Assembly: GCA_021399435.1 (NCBI GenBank)
Contig: JAJTUP010000027.1
Location: 620,001 to 684,000 of the forward strand
Reading direction: 5' to 3'
From: Diaporthe sp. PMI_573
Lineage: Eukaryota; Ascomycota; Sordariomycetes; Diaporthales; Diaporthaceae
Length of the DNA: 64,000 nt
Positions within the stretch are counted from its first letter, which is position 1; each line of letters starts with the position of its first letter. The position numbers and the translations under genes were made by a program. Below, piece after piece: positions 46,513 through 58,231 of the stretch. The notes beneath the pieces were generated by a model that saw only the letters and a program-made list of their open reading frames with translations, had not been told where the DNA came from and made no database searches.

Positions 46513-46962
46513 TCAGATCGCATCCTGTTCACTTTTCGTGCCGCTCCCTTCTCGCGGCCGTTCAATGCTCGCGCCCACAGGTTCCTCGCCCCAGGTCCAC
46601 AATTGAAGCTTGTCGGACTTGTCCTGAACATAGGCCCAGTCCTTCTCGTCCCACGAGCCCTGCATGTAGGCCGTCGCCATGCCCCCTACAGTCACACCCA
46701 GCACCAGGCAGTGATGGTTGGCACCGCTCGACACTGCTTTCCCATCTGGACTTGGGCCACTCGCTCCTGTACCGTGTCGCTGGCGCATCACCGAGAAGAT
46801 ACGACACACGCTGTTCGCCGCTGTGGTGCTTCCCAGAGCCATCTGGGCCGTCCATTTCAGTTTTGTCGGGATTCCGTCGTTGGGATAGTGTGTGCGCTCG
46901 TAACGCTCGTATGCCGGCACGCCGAAGACCAAAAGCGCAAAGACGGCATATGGCAGGTTCAT
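46513..46962 (-). CDS. Hypothetical small protein with two hydrophobic segments
   Basis: Single-exon ORF of 149 aa. The N terminus (MNLPYAVFALLVFGVPAYER) looks like a membrane anchor or signal. It is followed by HYPNDGIPTKLKW and a second hydrophobic stretch around residues 85-103 (CLVLGVTVGGMATAYM). The tail is acidic to polar (SWDEKDWAYVQDKSDKLQLW). Not recognised. The internal phrase HYPNDGIPTKL has a near match (HYHDGIPTNL) in a minus-strand ORF at 56.75-57.10 kb. Confidence 0.5.
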   Translation of the reverse strand: MNLPYAVFALLVFGVPAYERYERTHYPNDGIPTKLKWTAQMALGSTTAANSVCRIFSVMRQRHGTGASGPSPDGKAVSSGANHHCLVLGVTVGGMATAYMQGSWDEKDWAYVQDKSDKLQLWTWGEEPVGASIERPREGSGTKSEQDAI

Positions 46963-48695
46963 GATGTCTGTAATGTGTCGTCTGCCTTAGAAAGCGGGGC
47001 GGCCTCAGCTGCTCGTTGGGTTCCGTGACGGCTCTGTCGTCTGCGGCCTTTGCACGTCCAGGTGAACAAAGTTGAGCTGGCACAACTTGAACAGTCTGTT
47101 GTTGTGCTTGTATCGAACGAACACGACACGAGGATCTTCATCAAGACCCCTTGCCTGTGTCTGTTGCAACCTCAGTGTTTCAGGTTCCGAGCGCACTGGC
47201 GCACCACCACCACCATCGACCGCACGCAGTCGCACCTTGGCGGGTCTCTTGGCGATACCTCGCCAAACATGCGAGGTGCCAGGTTTCGCTCGCTATTCAT
47301 ACACGAAGCTCGAACCGGGTCGTAGGGCAAGACAAAATCGGGTGCGATTCCATTGACACGTCGCACAGAATGGCGACGCTCCCCGTTGGTGGGCTCGCAT
47401 GCCACATCTGCTGGCCGTGCAAGATCGGCATCTCACGTCAACGCACGACCCAAACAACAAATCGGTCTCAGCCCGTCAGGCCCGGCTCGTGAGATACAAG
47501 CAAGCTCTTGTGGGGCCAATATGACCAGAGCTCATTCACCACACGTTACACTACATGAATTGTTTGCAGGGCCTGCGATTCGGGATGAACCGAGTGCTGC
47601 AGGTGTCCGCCAAGAAGAAGATTTCGGCATACCGTCCTGCTGGGTCCCGGTCCACGCAGGGTCTCGCCGGGAGCCGGCCTTGCCACTTCCTCCCTGGACC
47701 TGCTCGTCCCGACCTGCTGGGTTGAATCGCAGATCTGCTACTGGGCCTCTCAGTTGTTATCGGCTTCAGCGATGTACAACGATGTACAGGTGTGTATGTG
47801 TAAGACTACTTACACACCGGCACATCATCGGGCAAATGGTAATCATGCGCCGGATTAGACCAAGGTTGTTCCACCAGGCTTCTGGAACGTCCTATCCCTA
47901 TCTTGAACACGGCCGTCGCCTGTCACAATTAAACGGGCGCTGAGGCAACACGGCGGTGGCCGACCAGTAGCCAGGCATGCTAAATCCAAGGTGATCAAAC
48001 CAAGCCATGCGTGCTGGGACTAGGTCCTGGGCGTTGTTGGATATGGAGGGGTTGGAGGGTTGATAATGCAACTGAGCAGCGGCCGCTATGGACGCACGGC
48101 ATCTATGTGGCCACTTATCGTCGCCAGCGCCACGGAAGGATCCAGGCCCCCAGCGGTCCGGAAAACTCTAGTCCTGGCAGCACCCACTTCGCCAAGCCAG
48201 ATAAGAGGTCGCTAATCCCCTCTGAGGAGCAAAGCCCTTTAACGCTCTTTACTAAATAAGCGTGTCAATCCCCCAGACAGGCATCGATACGCTGGACAAG
48301 GGAGATAAGGTCGGATATGGCGTTGATTGCCAAGCTCGAGGCTCATTGGAGCAGGCACTGATTGGGAAGCTGACCGTCAACCAAAATGCTGCACCTCGGC
48401 AAAATACAAAATCTCGAGGGGTGCCACTGTGACCCTTTGTCTTGCTGAGAGAGCATGCTTCAGGTTGCTCGGTACGATTCATACCGGCCTCCTTCTGTTT
48501 ACTGACCAGCAGTGTCGTCCCGTCGGAAGGAACAGTCGACAAAAAATCGTGCACCTTGGCGGTTCGTTCGACACGCCACTCACTCCACAGGAGCCGCCAC
48601 TGTCCCACAGACCGCGACCGGCGACGTGAAGAATTTGCCAGGACCTGCTCGCGTGAGCACTTCATCCGGTCCAGAGTCAACACTGAACGGCCAAA
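46963..48695. other. 1.7-kb region upstream of azgA
   Basis: No convincing gene; ORFs on both strands (for example 47353-47943) are compositionally random. It should contain promoters for the two flanking divergent genes. No specific motif recognised. Confidence 0.35.
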
Positions 48696-50596
48696 ATGGC
48701 TGAGGCACATGGCATCATGGAGAAAGTCAGGCACTGGCTTCGGCTCATTGGCCAAAGACTCTTCTTTACGCCCTGGCTGGTGAACTTCTCGCCACATATC
48801 ATCAACGATAGAGTCGCCAAGAGCGCTGTTGGGCGCTGGTTTCGACTCGATGGCAGCGGCCACAAGAAGACTCGGCGCGGATCCCGCTTCTTGACAGAGA
48901 TCCGCGCCGGGTTGGCGACCTTCTTCGCCATGGCTTATATCATCGCTGTCAACGCTAGTATCGTGGCGGATACCGGGGGCACATGCGTCTGCAACGGTGG
49001 CGCCGATGACCCAATATGTGAGAACAACACGGAGTACGCCTTGTGCTCAAACGAGATCAAGCGCGACCTGATCACCGCGACGGCTGCAATCGCTTCGTTA
49101 TCTTCCTTCTGTATGGGGTTGTTCGCCAACTTGTCAGTCATCTGCCATTGAAATACGCATATTCATAGTTACTAACGTGAAGCAGGCCCGTTGGTCTTGC
49201 TCCCGGGATGGGTCTCAATGCTTACTTCGCTTATACCGTTGTAGGCTACCATGGCACTGGAACCGTGCCATATTCGGTTGCTGTCACGGCCATCTTCGTC
49301 GAAGGCTGGATTTTCTTTGCTCTCGCACTTTTTGGCATGCGCCAGTGGCTTGCGAGAGCCATCCCCCGTTCCATCAAACTCGCCACATCTGTCGGTATCG
49401 GCCTCTTTCTTACCATTATCGGCCTGACGTACTCCGAGGGTATCGGTCTCATTGTCGGCGCAACGTCTACTCCAACTGAGCTCGCTGGCTGTATCGACAG
49501 CGCTCGTGATCCGACAACCGGACTGTGTCCTGGAAGCGCGAAAATGAGATCGCCCATGATGTGGATCGGTATCTTCTGCGGCGGTATCCTGACGAGTCTG
49601 CTGTTGATTTACCGTGTGAAGGGTGCGATTTTGTACGGCATCGTCCTGGTGTCAATCATCTCCTGGCCGCGTACCACTCCGGTCACATATTTCCCTTACA
49701 CAGAGATTGGTAACGACAACTTCGACTTTTTCAAGAAGGTCGTGGACTTCCACGAGATCTCCAGGGTTTTGAACGTGCAAGAGTGGAGCATCGGACAATA
49801 TGGTGGGCAGTTCGGCCTGGCCCTCATCACATTCCTCTACGTCGATATCCTCGACTGCACCGGTACCTTGTACTCCATGGCGCAATATGCCGACTTGATC
49901 GATCCCGTCACACAGGACTTTGAGGGCTCCACCATTGCTTACATGGTCGACTCGGTCGCCATTTCGATCGGCGCACTTCTCGGCACCCCTCCAGTGACTG
50001 CCTTCGTCGAATCTGGTGCTGGAATCGGAGAAGGTGGTAAGACAGGACTGACGGCCATGATGACCGGAATCTGCTTCTTCATCTCCGTCTTCTTCGCGCC
50101 CATCTTTGCATCCATCCCTCCGTGGGCCACAGGCTGCGTCCTGATCCTTGTCGGCTCGATGATGGCGCAGTCCGTCACGGAGATCAACTGGCGCTACCCT
50201 GGCGACAGCATCCCCGCTTTCGTCACCATTGCCCTGATGCCATTCACCTACTCCATCGCCGACGGCCTCATCGCTGGTGTGTGCACGTACATCGTGCTCA
50301 ACACCACGGTCTGGGTGGTAAAGAAGGTCAGTCGCGGGCGCATCGTCCCCCCGAACGAGGATGAGAAGGAGCCGTGGACGTATCGGATCCCCGGTGGCTT
50401 CCTGCCGCCCTGGATGAGGCGCTTGGCAAAAGGGGAGAAGAAGTTCTGGGTTGAGGATGATAGAGATGAGGTCGTTGGCCACGGCCAGGATAGCCAGCGC
50501 ACGAGCGGCAGCCTCGGCGAGCCCGAAGAGAAGACCGTCGGTGCTACGGCTGCGTCGAAGCCAATCAAAGAGGGTGGAGAGGAAAAGCTTCATTGA
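48696..50596 (+). CDS. azgA: AzgA-type purine (adenine/hypoxanthine/guanine) permease
   Basis: Plasma-membrane H+/purine symporter of the AzgA-like family, importing adenine, hypoxanthine and guanine. 615 aa from exons 48696..49132 and 49186..50596, joined in phase 2 across a 53-nt intron (GTCAGT, branch CTAAC, AAGCAG) so that the junction reads LFANLPVGLAPGMGLNAYFA. Further family blocks: TEIRAGLATFFAMAYIIAVN (first membrane segment), PRSIKLATSVGIGLFLTIIG, LYVDILDCTGTLYSMAQYAD, GALLGTPPVTAFVESGAGIG-EGGKTGLTA and INWRYPGDSIPAFVTIALMP. There are some 12 or more hydrophobic segments and a long hydrophilic C-terminal tail. An in-frame ATG 21 nt downstream is an alternative start. Confidence 0.93.
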
Positions 50597-51355
50597 AGGG
50601 CGATGTTGTCTTTAGCTTGTCTGGAAGGGCTGCATTTCCAGGAAGCTAGGTAATAGCCCCTCAAACTTTGCAACTGTTAGCCGCCATGAGAGGTCTATCG
50701 CTTCAGCTAGACCATTGGCGGAGGGAAATTGGATACACAATAATATGGAGATCAAAAGTCTCATGCATACAAATCAATGTGGTCCTGCAAGCACAAGGCA
50801 ACAGATGTTTCCAGTATTGTAGTGCACACCCATCAGGCCCCCCCCCCAAACTTCTCTTCTTCTCCCCAAGGCTTGTGACGGGCTTTTGATTCTCGGCGTT
50901 CTTCGGATCGGCTAAATCCTGAAGTACCGGCCAGCGTCGGAACTTAAACTCTGCTGTCAAGGGAAAATGGATGCACCCACGCCTCTGTAGCATGGTTGGG
51001 CCCTTTATATGATGCCTGACTGGATTTAATAGATAAACCAGGGACAGACTGCTTTGTTTTGATTCTTCCTAATGGTGTGACTTACCCCCAGTCTTGTGAT
51101 GCTAATGCCACAAATTTCTTTGTGTCTAGGTAGATCATGATCACATTGTGGGACTTTGAAATGAAGTGCGAGTCTTGAAGATATACCCACGCCTTGTCTA
51201 GAAGTGAGATGGAGCACTGGAATGCTTCCTGTAATTTGCGCAGTGAAGATATTTGACTGTCCAACGAACTCGAATCTAATGATTTGCAACCTGAAGACGA
51301 AACCATAATAAACAATATAACACAGTCTGGAAATAACAGTTGAAATAACAAATCT
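50597..51355. other. Convergent intergenic region
   Basis: 3' flanks of azgA and of the minus-strand gene at 51.36-53.19 kb. A C-rich run lies near 50839-50847. No gene seen. Confidence 0.4.
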
Positions 51356-53188
51356 TTATCCTCTCCCGAAAATACCAAGGAATTTTCCTCCATTTTTTTC
51401 TTTCTTCTGGTTGTCAGAAAACTTGTCCCTGTTTATTGTTTTTGCAGAGACTGAACTCGGAACCTGGTAGCTCGAGGGACCGGGATACGCATGGTAGTTG
51501 TTGCCATCATGCATGCCTAGGTGCTCTGGGACACTTCTCTGATAGTTCCTTCCTCCGTCGGTGTATTGCCTTGCGCTGTATAGTCCAGTTCTCTCGCTGA
51601 CAGTAGTGGTTTGGGGAACCTGACGTGGCCTTCCCGCCCCACTGGTCACATTGCGATTTTGTGTGTTGACGGCTGTTGCCCCTGAGTCTCCGTACCTGGT
51701 GGCCAAATTTGAACTTGGTTGTTTTCTTATCCTTCTTCCAGGACTCTTGGTCTCATCACGGCCGGGGAGAGTAATGTAGGTGTGGATGACAGTTGAGTTA
51801 GCGGCGTTGGAATGATTCGAGCTTGCTGTTGTGTATATGCTTGCGCCAGAACCTGGGTCATGGCGCATGCTCCGGTCATCAGGAATGAAACGACCGCTGG
51901 CTTGCTGCTGTCTGGTTCGGGATTCATCTTCGGAATGCGTCTTCTTTTTCGCACTTGTGATCGCTGGATTCCTCTCATATCCACCTGGAGTTTGCGTGTA
52001 GCTCCTTGCCGGTGAAATGTTGGTATTGATGTATCGATTTCCCAAGGCAGTTGGATGCTGACTGTTCTTTCCCCTCCTCTCGATGCTGGAATTATTGGAT
52101 TTTGCATTTTCGTCCACGCGTCGGTGATATGCTTGGGCATAACTGGGGAAAACATCCGGCCGTATTTTCTCCAAATTACCAGACGTTTCACCAGTACTGT
52201 GTCGGTACGAAAACAAAAGGAAACCAAGCAAAGCTCGCCGAAATTTCCGATTATCGGTGACCTCGGTAACGTACGCATAGGAAACGCTGTCATTCAGTCC
52301 TACGCCTCGGCATGGCGGAAGAACCAGAAGAACAAGCGCGTTCCAGTCGGACAGGGCAATAAAACGAGTCTTAAACTTACTGTGGTAATGTACTGCTTGC
52401 TGCAGCAAGGCACGAGTGTCTTCCGCACCCCGGACATTTCTCATGAACCTGTGCTCTGCATTGGACATCCATGCGGCGAACATTTTGGGGTCTTTAGGAA
52501 CTCCCCGATCAAAGTCTCCCCGTGCGCAGCGTTTCGAGACTGCCCCAAGCTTCTTGTATTCCAGGATAGCATATGCTCGACCGTTGTGGAAGTAGCCCAC
52601 TGCAGCATTCACAGTCAGCTATCAGAGAACCAAGGGGGTGGTTTTATACAAATAGGGGAAATGAAGGGCCACAGTGTGGTCATAGCCTATCTCAAACCAC
52701 CTGCGTAACAAGTCCTTTGAGGCCAGGCCACAGACGGGAGAGATTCCTTCTTGAAGGAAGATTGTATGTAAAAGCTGCTTACTATCAGCGCGTGAGGTTG
52801 TCCCCAGTGTAACCTCACTCCTTATATCACAGGCCCTGGAGTGATTTTGAGCCGCGTGTAAAGCAATGTGAACCGGGTTGTTGAGATAGATGGATGATCC
52901 GTATACGACGTCACCTTCGGAATCCATCCTCATATTTGGCTCCCAAGGCGCCAGGCGTATATTCTTTTGGTTAAGCTTCGATTTGTGTTTGTCGAGTGCA
53001 GCATCTGCGATGGCCAACCATTTGGATTCTGGTGTTTTGAGAAGAAAATTTGGGGGTTCGTATGCTTTCGTAGCGTTGGACGGAACGGAGACATGGACGT
53101 TTCCGTCTGGACCCCCCGTGACTTTCCGTCCGGACCCTACGTGATCTGGGTCCACCGCCTCTCGGAAAGATTCGTAGATAGTTGGCAT
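51356..53188 (-). CDS. Conserved fungal protein of unknown function carrying an introner
   Basis: 549 aa from exons 53188..52783 and 52599..51356; the 183-nt phase-1 intron is introner copy B. The junction reads TSRAD-M-GYFHNGRAYAILEYKK. The N-terminal half looks globular: EPPNFLLKTPESKWLAIADA, then AILEYKKLGAVSKR, KMFAAWMSNAEHRFM, LLQQAVHYHSKFKTRFIALS and RRALLGFLLFSYRHS. The pattern recalls uncharacterised fungal proteins in which a query of local data ('ILEYK...FIALSDW') precedes a disordered tail. The C-terminal 260 residues are disordered-looking, rich in Ser, Thr, Arg, Asn and Tyr, and end KEKNGGKFLGIFGRG. No catalytic motif, signal peptide or membrane segment is recognised. Without splicing, the exon-1 frame would read into the repeat. 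Confidence 0.72.
52600..52782 (-). repeat. Introner-like element, copy B
   Basis: A 183-nt phase-1 intron, GTAAGCAGCTTTTAC... to GAATGCTGCAG. By eye it differs from copy C by roughly two dozen substitutions and one 4-base gap. The central TGTGGCCTGG...CTCAAAGG / GGTTTGAG...GACCACA inverted repeat is present, and the branch is CTGAC. Confidence 0.87.
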
Positions 53189-54674
53189 GTTCCTTTGAGT
53201 TCAGAATACCCTGACTGAGTCTCGCAGAGATGCTGAAGTCGAGCAAATATCACAAAACAGGAACGGATTTTGGTCAGCACAGATCTGTCTGGAGTCTAGG
53301 ACGACCACAGCTAGAAAGCCCGGGGCGCCAAAGCGCTTATTTCAGCCTCTTCCAAGATGGTGTTGAGGGACGAAGTGACCGCGAAACAGCCCGCATAGCG
53401 CCAACAGACATACAGCCACAGATCAAAATAGAAACCCGCGCACCGGCCTGAGCGTGTGTCGTCCAACAAGTGTCAAGAACGGCCTCTGCAATTATTGAAA
53501 CCTAGGTGACCCAGCAGGCCGTCTCAGTTGATACTAGCGTAGTGGCCTGGTGGCCAATTGTACAAAACATTGCTCCTCCGGAAGTCGGGCTACCAGATAG
53601 AGATGGATCACAACCACAGCCCATTGATGGGGACACGGGATGTGGTGAGTATTCTACCTATGTAAATGGAGAGTATTCAAGTCGGTCAACGCATCATTCT
53701 GCCTCCGACATCAAGGTGTCAGACTTCAGGAAGCATGCACCCAAAGCAGGACCGAGTATCCTAAAATTGACTCGCATTCGACCCGTAGATGGGCAGATCT
53801 AGTCCGGAGGGAGGCCGGGGCCGGATGAGTGGCCGAGACCACCCACACAGGCGAAACTTTTAATGCGGTCAGCTTACGCCGAGAAAAGTCTTGGTTTGGG
53901 GCTGTTCAACGTCTGTGCTGTTAAACAAGAAGATCGCCAAGGCTGCTCCTAAAATGGGCAAGGTCACGGACAACGGTTCATTGTGAACATGCTACAATTT
54001 CTGGGCCACCACGTCGCAATGCAATTCGCTTCACCACCATGTGTGCTCAATCTCTTCTTAGTGCCACATGCAGGCATTCTGTTTCACATCATAGCGTTAG
54101 CGCTGTTGATGGGGCTGAAAACAGTTCCAACACTCCGGTTGTAATGCAGGCCATGCGGCTGAAGCCCGGGGGCGTAGTGCTACCACCTGTTTTAGACGAT
54201 TCGAGGCTGACAACTTCAGCTGCCATACTTCTAGTTGATCACTCGGGCCAGCAACACCTCATGGCCGCTCACACTCGGCATAACCGTGGGCTCACACCGC
54301 AAATTTCACAAGGACAGACTTCCGGTAGCATACGCGAGGACTCAAAGCCGTGCGACCTCAAACCGTTGCTGCCTTGCGCGCTTCACGCACAAGTCGCCAT
54401 GAAGCGACGTACGGTCCAGGCAGGGGGATACCTGTGTGTTGAGAATGACGAGTACTTCAAGACTGGGAACCTCAAGAGCTTAGATCCGATGACGCAAGAA
54501 AAGGAGTGGTTACTTGACCTGCCGGCGCTATTCGAAGATTACGCCCGACCAGGTGACGCACTCGACGCCAGCAGATTCTGGAATCAGGGTTGCAACCGAA
54601 GCAGGAAGCGGGGAGGAAAAGAGTTTTCAATGCGACTAAACGTATGCATCTATGTACTCTGTCACACTGTGTAG
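53189..54674 (+). pseudogene. Decayed coding sequence, unrecognised
   Basis: Three protein-like segments in succession: 53230-53448 (ending RIAPTDIQPQIKIETRAPA), 53506-53802 without ATG (GDTGCGEYSTYVNGEY..., DIKVSDFRKHAPKAGPSILK) and 54039-54674 (MRLKPGGVVLPPVLDDSRLT..., ILLVDHSGQQHLMAAHTRHN). The amino-acid texture is that of real protein, but stops interrupt them and no introns join them convincingly. The family is not identified, and a broken gene is the simplest reading. Confidence 0.25.
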
Positions 54675-55197
54675 ACTTGGCAAGCCAACCCGAATTCTAG
54701 CTCAGGGGTGTACTTGACTTTTTGAATCTTGTCACATTGACGTCAAGATGAAACCACCTCTACCATTCAAGTGCTACTGTGTAGAACATAACCATGATAA
54801 CCTGACTAGAATAAACCAAAATTACGAAACCATATCAATACAAGTAGGTATCTCAGAGTCGTGGCTGGTGACAGTTCCCAAAAGAGGATCGTATCCTACC
54901 AGGATAACACGCTGCCAAAGAAGCTCAGAGTAAATTCGACAATCAATAGCCAAGGGATGAGTGATAGATAATTAGAAACAGATCAATGACACCCGGACGG
55001 CATGATGCAACGGAGCAGTTTCGAGATTTGATAATCTGGAGAGGCGGAGATCGGCTGCGGCAGCATCGTTTGCCCGGTACGTAGTGATGGTTCGTGGTAA
55101 TACAGGAAGCAACGGAGTAGGTAGTGCGTGATAGAATCACGGGATTTGAGAGACGTTTGAACTTATGTGCATTTGTTCCAGATATAGCTACATGTAT
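54675..55197. other. Intergenic region, nothing recognised
   Basis: 3' flank of the sulfotransferase-like gene. No conserved ORF or repeat. Confidence 0.4.
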
Positions 55198-56350
55198 CTA
55201 TGATACCGCTGATTTCACGAACCCGAGGTCCTGGTTACTCAGAAACCGTGCTGCAGTGTGAGCCCCAACTGCTGTTGCTCCGATGATTCCCACCCACACC
55301 AATAGGCACCTTGCAAAAATCCCCTTGGCGACTTTCTCAGCTTCCTCGGAGTCATTCAGTCGTGGGAAAGGCTCCCTAGGTAATGGTCTATCCAAGAACT
55401 TGCAAAGCGGCTGCCATCCTTCGATAAGGTCCATGACCAGAAGCCGCTCGGGCGGCACAACTCGTTTGACCATTTCATTATGTACTTCAATCAGATCTGT
55501 TTGAATTATCATGTAGTTAGTTCAAATGGTACAAAAAAAGAAATTCGTTTGAGTAGTGAGCGAGACAAACCTAGACTCAGGGGCGTCCCCGGCCCACGGG
55601 CCTTGCCCATCTCCACTTTCGCAATCCTCTGCCAGTGAGCAGCGATGCTAGGAAACCACCGAAGCCCAGGCATCGGGGCTGTAAGGATCAGCAAGTACCA
55701 TGGGAATGCATACTTCAGGTTGCCACCGATGCTTGTCCACCACCTGTCCGGGTCCCGGGTGACGAGTACCACCTTCGCCTCCGGGTACAACTCGACGAGC
55801 TCGGGGATAAAGTCGAAGTTGGGCGTGTCGGTCAAGCCGACGAAGCCCGTGGTCAGTTCCCGCAGCAGCTTCATCGTTTTCTCCTTGTCACCGGCCTCCC
55901 GTGCTTCGTACGCGCGGACCCATTTCTTTGCAAATGCTGCACCCCGTCAGCCTCTCTTCTGCTACTTAAGTACCTAGCCATCGAATCGCGATGCACTCAC
56001 CATCCTCGCGCCATAGAATATGAGTTCCACCATCTGCAGCATTCAGAGTCAGTTATCAGAGGACCAAGGGAGTAGTGTCATATAAATAGGGGAAATAAAG
56101 GGCCATAGTGTGGCCATAGCCCATCTCAAACCACCTGCGTAACAAGTCCTTTGAGACTAGGCCACAGAGGGGAGGTGTTTCTTCTGGAAGGGGTTAAGAT
56201 TGCATCCAAAAGCTGCTTACGCATTACAGGTCCATCCAGGACCTTCTCGAGCGCCAGTTGCATGGATGTCGTTCCCGTCCTCGAATAGCCGGCGCCGATG
56301 ACCTGAAGCTGAGTCTCAGCATTGCCCGGCTTGGAGGGAACACCACCCAT
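55198..56350 (-). CDS. Sulfotransferase-like P-loop protein (PF17784 type) carrying an introner
   Basis: 275 aa from exons 56350..56221, 56033..56001, 55936..55571 and 55496..55198, all joins phase 1. Start set at MGGVPSKPGN, the usual N terminus; an upstream in-frame ATG at 56593 gives an atypical extension. The nucleotide-binding loop is VIGAGYSRTGTTSM (residues 18-30). Intron 1 (187 nt) is introner copy C and splits DGPVM-H-GGTHILWRED; exon 2 is only 33 nt. Then REDAFAKKWVRAYEARE-AGDKEK, LYPEAKVVLVTRDPDRWW (second motif) and VPPERLLVMDLIEGWQPLCK-FL. The C terminus has one membrane segment (about 247-265, LLVWVGIIGATAVGAH). The family binds PAPS-like nucleotides, but most fungal members have no known substrate. 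Confidence 0.88.
56034..56220 (-). repeat. Introner-like element, copy C
   Basis: A 187-nt phase-1 intron, GTAAGCAGCTTTTGG... to CTGACTCTGAATGCTGCAG. It carries the central inverted repeat TGTGGCCTAG-TCTCAAAGG / GGTTTGAGAT-GGCTATGGCCACA. It is the closest relative of copy B. Confidence 0.88.
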
Positions 56351-58231
56351 CTTTGCCGTATCACTTGGTTCCTCTGGTTGGGTTGAAAGCTCAGGATCGT
56401 TAATTCTCAGTGGCTGTGAGGGGTACGAGGCGTGATTTCTTGATTTTTCAAAAATTGCTCTAGGAACAAACACGTGCGTTTTATTTCGCGGTACCAGAGC
56501 TCTCCAGATAATAGGGGCAACACAAATCGCGTGTTTCAGAAAGCGTGAGAAAAGTCCAGGCTGCAGAGTGGATCTCTCATGGACGTTGGTCACATTTGGG
56601 AACTAGCTCTGCAGGCTTGGAAGTCTGATAACCAGAAAGAAAATATGATAGATTTGTAGTCGGTGGGCCTCCCCGGCGGACGTCAAGTCACCGAGGCCGC
56701 CACCTTCCAGCTCGTAATCACATTGTGCAGCAATGCAGCCAGCACCTACAACAGTAGCCGCAATCCAGACACTCGGGTTTGAGTGCATACTTCACCTGTC
56801 TTCCCACCGAACACCCAACAGAGCAAGAGATGCCAGAAAGGATTCTTAGCGACCAACTCACTGCTTTCCCCAAGGAGAATGGGGCTCGGGAGGCGAAGTA
56901 TGCCGACAGCAGGAAATAAAGTGCACATGTCACCCCAAAGAAGGTTGTTAGCTGACTGCTGGTCGGGTTTCAAGGAAGGACAAGACAATTCCAGACCTGT
57001 ACTATTATGTTGGAACAGACGGCCAAACATATCAAGGATATATGCCCAGAGGTTCGTCGGTATTCCATCATGATAGTGCCTCGCTGACAAGAGCATGATT
57101 AGAATATTTGCTACCGAACAATAGTGTAAGTCCCAAGTCTGGTTATATTATACTACTAGCGATTCATAAGCTAAACAAGTTCGAATAAGGCCAAACAAGA
57201 CCAATTGGGTAGGTCCTACCAGCAAACTGCTCTCGCTGCGGTCTTGGACAAATTGATAACTACTGATAATTCCTCGTGTAGACTTCTCACACAAGATATA
57301 CCGACTCATCCTAGACAATAAATTGGCCCAGGCCCCAATATAATTGCCGGAGCACGCACTTGACAGTAAGTACAATTGGACCTCAATAAACAGTGTGAAA
57401 CTTAACTAAGTACTATGTGCAATAGTTGGAACAGGAACTGAGGCATCCGGGCTCTACAATTTAGTAGGTGTGGTTCCGCATAGGTAATTATCACATTTAA
57501 GCACCATTATCACGGCTAACCACACAATGCAGCCCAAGACAACCCAACATGCAATGTCATTAGAACAGACTTGAGTTCCATCCAACCCTTGTCTTGGATG
57601 CCAAACTGCCAATTTGTCCAAGAGAATTCTGAACTGCAGGACTGGCTGTTTGTTCGTACCATCCCTCTCCTTTTACGGATCCTCTTCTTTCATGTTTAAA
57701 CTGGAATGTTCCAGAATGTATCACTTTAGGATCCGTAGCAGCAGACTCACATGTATCAGCCCCACAAAGTCGACTATGTCCACCTATGTGGGACGATAGC
57801 ATGTTTCAACGACGTGACGGCGTTTGACGGCCTCGCGCTAGGTGCATGGATTGAGTTCCAGGATGCCTGTTTTGAGATACGTGGCGTGGAGAGCGGCAGG
57901 TTCCACGGAACAGCGATGGAGCGCTGGAGCAGACTCGTGCCCAAAGGTGCCTGAAGCAAGTTTGGAAAGAACACTGGTGGGAACAAATGGTAGGGTTAAA
58001 ACAGCGTACAGAACCAAGTGTGTCGGTATCATTCAATTCTAATGCTAGATCTATTCTAGATCAAACGTCTATGTCGTGAATCTTGATGCAGTCGCATGCA
58101 GAGACGTGTCTCAGCAGTACACCATGGATGTGCCCATCACATCGAAATAACCCCGAAAACGCCAGTAACCCAGTCTATGTGATGTTGAAAAGGAAACATG
58201 AAAACGCTGCTAGGAATGCATGGCTTGACTC
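56351..58231. other. 1.9-kb region without a supported gene
   Basis: It holds the sulfotransferase promoter and an AT-richer stretch (57100-57560). A minus-strand ORF starting at 57096 reads MLLSARHYHDGIPTNLWAYI, partly like the 46.5-kb protein, and another at 56603-56788 reads VWIAATVVGAGCIAA; both may be remnants. Otherwise nothing is recognised. Confidence 0.35.

Noticed and set aside
49652..50593. 313-codon minus-strand ORF
   Set aside because: Antisense to azgA, which has full family conservation on the plus strand.
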